A stretch of 8,442 nt of DNA. Origin: an uncultured Desulfovibrio sp. Its GTDB lineage: Bacteria > Desulfobacterota > Desulfovibrionia > Desulfovibrionales > Desulfovibrionaceae. The stretch lies in the NCBI GenBank assembly GCA_900547595.1, contig URHE01000078.1:1-8442 (forward strand), read 5' to 3'. The notes below the pieces were generated by a model, which was given only the letters and a program-made list of their open reading frames with translations, had not been told where the DNA came from and did not search any database. Of the stretch, positions 6,624 to 8,442 are shown piece after piece (positions within the stretch are counted from its first letter, which is position 1; the number at the start of each line of letters is the position of its first letter). A program made the translations under genes and the position numbers.

Positions 6624-7016
6624 TCAAAAACCCAGGCCGAGCATGCCCAGAAGCACGGCGAGGATCTGGTCAAGCGCCGAGGGCGGCAGGCGCCGTTCAA
6701 GCTCCGGCAGCAGGAGCGGAATGACGATGAGCCGCCCCACCACTTCCCAGGCGAAGAGCAGGCTCAGGGTCCAGCCGAGAAAGGAGCGCCAGAGCCGCAG
6801 GCGGCTTTGCGGGGCGCCCGCGATCTCGCTCTCGTTGATCCGGCTCTGGGCCTGATCGCGGCCGGCGCGTTCCGCGAGCGCGCGCTCCGAGGCCCGCGCC
6901 AGTTCCCCGGCAAGGCCCGCGTCCTTCCCCGCGGCCACGCCCCCGCCCCGGCGGAAGAGACCGCCCAGGGCGCCCCCCATGACCGTGCCCAGCGCCTTGC
7001 CCAGCAGGGCCCACAT
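6624..7016 (-). CDS. Putative holin, 3TM family
   Basis: This 130-aa membrane protein lies directly after the endolysin. It fits the '3TM holin' family first described from gene-transfer-agent and prophage clusters. Seen here: a Gly-rich hydrophobic N-terminal segment (2-21), a charged Ala-rich middle ending NESEIAGAPQSRLRLWRSFLGW (61-82), a membrane segment of about 77-102 (FLGWTLSLLFAW...VIPLLL) and a C-terminal one (114-130, ALDQILAVLLGMLGLGF). The W-R-x-F-x-GW then LLGMLGLG pairing is the family signature I used. Holins open the inner membrane so endolysin can reach the cell wall. The ATG shares its A with the endolysin's TGA (TGATG), so translation is probably coupled. The upstream GGGGGGCG is a weak Shine-Dalgarno. 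Confidence 0.8.
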   Translation of the reverse strand: MWALLGKALGTVMGGALGGLFRRGGGVAAGKDAGLAGELARASERALAERAGRDQAQSRINESEIAGAPQSRLRLWRSFLGWTLSLLFAWEVVGRLIVIPLLLPELERRLPPSALDQILAVLLGMLGLGF

Positions 7017-7699
7017 CAGAACGCCCCCCGTTCCAGCTCGCCGAGATACGCGGCAAGGTCGGCCACACGGTTGCGCCAGCCCTGCAGAAAGACCTTCATG
7101 GAAGGGCGCCGCTCCGCCAGCTCGCGGTAAAACGCCTCGCGGCGGCGCAGGCTTTGCCGGGCCGTCCGAAAGGCAAGGTCCACCCCGTCCAGGGCCTCGG
7201 CCAGTTCGCGCGTTTTCGGGCCCATGAGGCCGTCCTCGGCAATGGGGCTCCAGTGATCGAGCTCGGCCTCGCCCACCAGATTCATGGCGCTCTGGAGCTG
7301 GCGCACGGCGCGGGCCGGCCCCATATTGACGGCCCCGTCATAGAGGGTGACGGCCAGCGGCAGGGGAAGCCGCCCGCAGGCGAGCCTGTCCCAGAAGTGG
7401 CGCCGGAACAGCGCGGCGGCCTGGGCCCTGGTGCAGGCGCGCACATCGTCGGCGTCCACATCGCCGTCCATGTCCAGGTCCAGCGCCTGCCAGGCGCAGT
7501 CTCCGGCGGCGGGGCGGACGCAGCCGTCGCAGCTTTTCCGCAGGCGCAGGCATTCCTCCCGCGCCTCGCGGGCGAGGTCTTGCACCCAGCGCAGGGAAAC
7601 CCCGTATTTTGTCAGACCGCCGGGATCGGCGGGATGTTCGGCAAGGCCGCCCTCCCAGCGGGCGGTGAAGGCATGGGCCAGAGGAAACATGTCGCGCAT
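7016..7699 (-). CDS. Endolysin, GH108-type muramidase with EF-hand-like loop
   Basis: This 227-aa protein cleaves peptidoglycan during lysis. The N-terminal catalytic segment is ARWEGGLAEHPADPGGLTKYG (13-33); E16 in WEGG is the expected catalytic glutamate of glycoside hydrolase family 108. The C-terminal half (about 113-215) has the family's AVNMGPARAVRQLQ and DGLMGPKTRELAEALD blocks, matching the peptidoglycan-binding domain usually paired with GH108. Between them lies an insertion with four cysteines (C50, C57, C60, C68) and an EF-hand-like loop, DLDMDGDVDADD (74-85). At 227 aa it is longer than the common 170-190 aa. No signal peptide is seen, so export depends on the holin. The ATG at 7699 follows GGGAG with 6-nt spacing; an open frame extends to 7876 but would run through the operator region and terminators. 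Confidence 0.9.
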   Translation of the reverse strand: MRDMFPLAHAFTARWEGGLAEHPADPGGLTKYGVSLRWVQDLAREAREECLRLRKSCDGCVRPAAGDCAWQALDLDMDGDVDADDVRACTRAQAAALFRRHFWDRLACGRLPLPLAVTLYDGAVNMGPARAVRQLQSAMNLVGEAELDHWSPIAEDGLMGPKTRELAEALDGVDLAFRTARQSLRRREAFYRELAERRPSMKVFLQGWRNRVADLAAYLGELERGAF

Positions 7700-7756
7700 G
7701 GTCTGCTCCCGGATGAGGTGCCCGAAGCTTGCGGGCGCCGCCCGGCGCGGCCCCCG

Positions 7757-7808
7757 TGGGAGCACAATGCCAGAACAGGCCGCGCGCGTAAGAGTGAAGG
7801 GTTTCACT
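7757..7808 (-). promoter_or_regulatory. Candidate Mor-dependent promoter of the lysis-head operon
   Basis: Downstream of the activator gene's terminator, the minus strand carries a 16-bp dyad (7793-7808), then 23 nt, then TGG-CATTGT (7772-7764), an extended -10-like element. Recalled Mu biology: Mor binds a dyad at about -51 to -36 of the middle promoter, and that promoter has no useful -35. The dyad width and the dyad-to--10 distance here equal that arrangement. Transcription would begin near 7757, giving a leader of about 58 nt before the endolysin ATG. The -10 match itself is weak (3 of 6). An alternative sigma70 reading, TTGCGG (7816-7811), 17 nt, TCTTAC (7793-7788), overlaps the dyad. 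That reading would make the dyad a repressor site. Confidence 0.42.
7793..7808. repeat. 16-bp dyad, candidate operator
   Basis: AGTGAA (7793-7798) and TTCACT (7803-7808) are a perfect 6-bp inverted repeat around GGGT. It is the clearest dyad in the intergenic control region and has the size of a dimeric activator or repressor site. The Mor-family protein encoded immediately upstream is the natural candidate binder. Binding is inferred, not shown. Confidence 0.5.
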
Positions 7809-7839
7809 ACCCGCAAACACGCGCATGGCGCGGCTTTTC

Positions 7840-7860
7840 CCGCCCCGGGGGGCGGTTTTT
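7840..7860 (+). terminator. Plus-strand rho-independent terminator
   Basis: On the plus strand CCGCCC (7840-7845) pairs with GGGCGG (7850-7855) around CGGG, followed at once by TTTTT (7856-7860). In the other direction the hairpin is followed by A residues, so it should act only on plus-strand transcripts. No plus-strand gene is supported to its left; it would stop antisense RNA before it enters the activator gene. Confidence 0.55.
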
Positions 7861-7874
7861 CGGCACAGCGGCGC

Positions 7875-7899
7875 AAAAAAAGCCCGCGATTTCGCGGGC
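7875..7899 (-). terminator. Minus-strand rho-independent terminator of the activator gene
   Basis: On the minus strand GCCCGCG (7899-7893), a 4-nt AAAT loop and CGCGGGC (7888-7882) form a perfect 7-bp GC stem followed by seven T residues (7881-7875). It begins 53 nt after the TAA of the Mor-family gene. It should end the activator transcript, which means the lysis and head genes need their own promoter or an antitermination step. Confidence 0.85.
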
Positions 7900-7952
7900 A
7901 TAAAAATATTCCGGCCTGTCTGTTTTCCGGATTCCCTTATGATTTCCCCTGG

Positions 7953-8442
7953 TTAACCCGAAATCTCCGGTTCCTCCTCGCGCACCGCTTCCAGCGTTTG
8001 GGGCAGCCGGCGCAGGGCGGCCGCCTGCCTGGGCGCGGACGCCGTTGTCTTGAGTATCTGCCAGATGCGGCGGTCGGACAGATCATGCCGCGCGGCCAGC
8101 CGGGCCACGGCGGTCACGCTGCTCATGCCGCGCGATGTGGCGTGGTTGAACTCCGTGATGATCTCCCGCTGCCGCAGCCGCGCGAGCAGGCGCCCGCAGG
8201 TGGGCACATATATCTCCGTGCCGCCGAACTCCGCCACGAGCCCGCGCAGGCAGGCGGCGCCCAGACGGCGGCGCAGGGCATGCGCCGGCGGCGGCAGGGC
8301 GCACGGGATCCGCAGGGTGCGGCCACCGCACGCGGCAAGCACCCGCCACAGGCGGCGCATGTCGCCCAGAGCCGTCCAGAGCCGGCGGACACTGTCCGGC
8401 AGGTGCGGCAGCAATTCCTCCCAGATGCGGATCTCCTCCGCC
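7953..8442 (-). CDS. Mor-family transcription activator, 5' end cut by window edge
   Basis: The frame is open to the right edge (162 codons visible). A TTG at 8414 exists, but GGGAGG is only 2 nt from it and the residues upstream (AEEIRIWEE) continue a plausible helix, so the true start is probably beyond 8442. The C-terminal part matches the Mor/C activator family of Mu-like phages. It has the dimerisation strand GGTEIYVP, then a helix LARLRQREIITEFN, then a helix-turn-helix, VTAVARLAARHDLSDRRIWQ, ending ILKTT. Mu Mor binds a dyad upstream of the middle promoter and recruits RNA polymerase through alpha and sigma. An earlier GGRTLRIP segment repeats the GG-x-x-x-x-[VI]P motif. The gene ends at TAA (7955-7953) and is closed by its own terminator, separating it from the lysis genes it may control. 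Confidence 0.85.
   Translation of the reverse strand, partial: AEEIRIWEELLPHLPDSVRRLWTALGDMRRLWRVLAACGGRTLRIPCALPPPAHALRRRLGAACLRGLVAEFGGTEIYVPTCGRLLARLRQREIITEFNHATSRGMSSVTAVARLAARHDLSDRRIWQILKTTASAPRQAAALRRLPQTLEAVREEEPEISG

Noticed and set aside
7700..7876. 59-codon N-terminal extension of the endolysin to a start at 7876
   Set aside because: It would run from the terminator T-run through the plus-strand terminator and the dyad, has no homology to GH108 lysins and no Shine-Dalgarno. The ATG at 7699 has GGGAG at good spacing.
7338..7901. 187-codon minus-strand frame starting inside the terminator hairpin
   Set aside because: Its start codon lies at the base of the terminator, it has no ribosome binding site, and it is a shifted frame of the endolysin.
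1..8442. CRISPR arrays, tRNA or rRNA genes, insertion sequences, toxin-antitoxin or reverse transcriptase genes
   Set aside because: No direct-repeat array, tRNA-like cloverleaf, transposase motif or reverse-transcriptase motif was seen on either strand; nearly all of the window is accounted for by phage genes.

Overview
The window is a packed, single-direction block of tailed-phage (prophage-type) genes. Every supported gene lies on the minus strand, so transcription runs from the right edge (position 8442) to the left. The DNA is very GC-rich and long open frames appear antisense to almost every gene, as expected from strong third-position GC bias. The EF-hand-bearing GH108 endolysin and the general composition resemble prophages of Desulfovibrionaceae and related bacteria. 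That host assignment is an inference from memory, not something the sequence proves.

Layout in transcription order: (1) 8442-7953, the 3' part of a Mor-family transcription activator gene, cut by the window edge. (2) 7952-7700, an intergenic control region. It holds a strong minus-strand terminator (7875-7899), a plus-strand terminator (7840-7860) and a 16-bp dyad (7793-7808) with a possible extended -10 element downstream (7764-7772). (3) The lysis pair: GH108 endolysin (7699-7016) and 3TM-type holin (7016-6624). (4) A DUF2730-like membrane/coiled-coil protein (6600-6205) and a 96-aa protein in the usual position of a small terminase (6205-5915). (5) The large terminase (5900-4554). (6) A GNAT-like protein with a phage-type C-terminal tail (4557-3799). 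(7) A podovirus head module: head-tail connector/portal (3726-1903), Bbp19-like protein (1906-1544), scaffold-like protein (1599-1090) and a major capsid protein of the epsilon15 gp7 / BPP-1 Bbp17 type (1038-52). The left 51 bases follow the capsid stop and hold only the uncertain beginning of whatever comes next.

How it works together: a Mor-like activator gene closed by its own terminator is followed by a promoter-like region with a dyad in the geometry of Mu's Mor-dependent promoter. The simplest reading is that the activator switches on one long lysis-packaging-head transcript. Genes in that transcript are tightly coupled. There are TGATG overlaps at 7016 and 6205, ATGA overlaps at 4554 and 1903, and a 56-nt overlap at 1544-1599. 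The front end (Mor, lysozyme, holin, DUF2730, terminase) is Mu-like in order, while the connector, Bbp19-like protein, scaffold-like protein and capsid are BPP-1/epsilon15-like. The element therefore looks like a mosaic of Mu-like control and lysis with a short-tailed phage head. Neither a transposase nor an integrase is in view, so whether it is transposable cannot be decided here.
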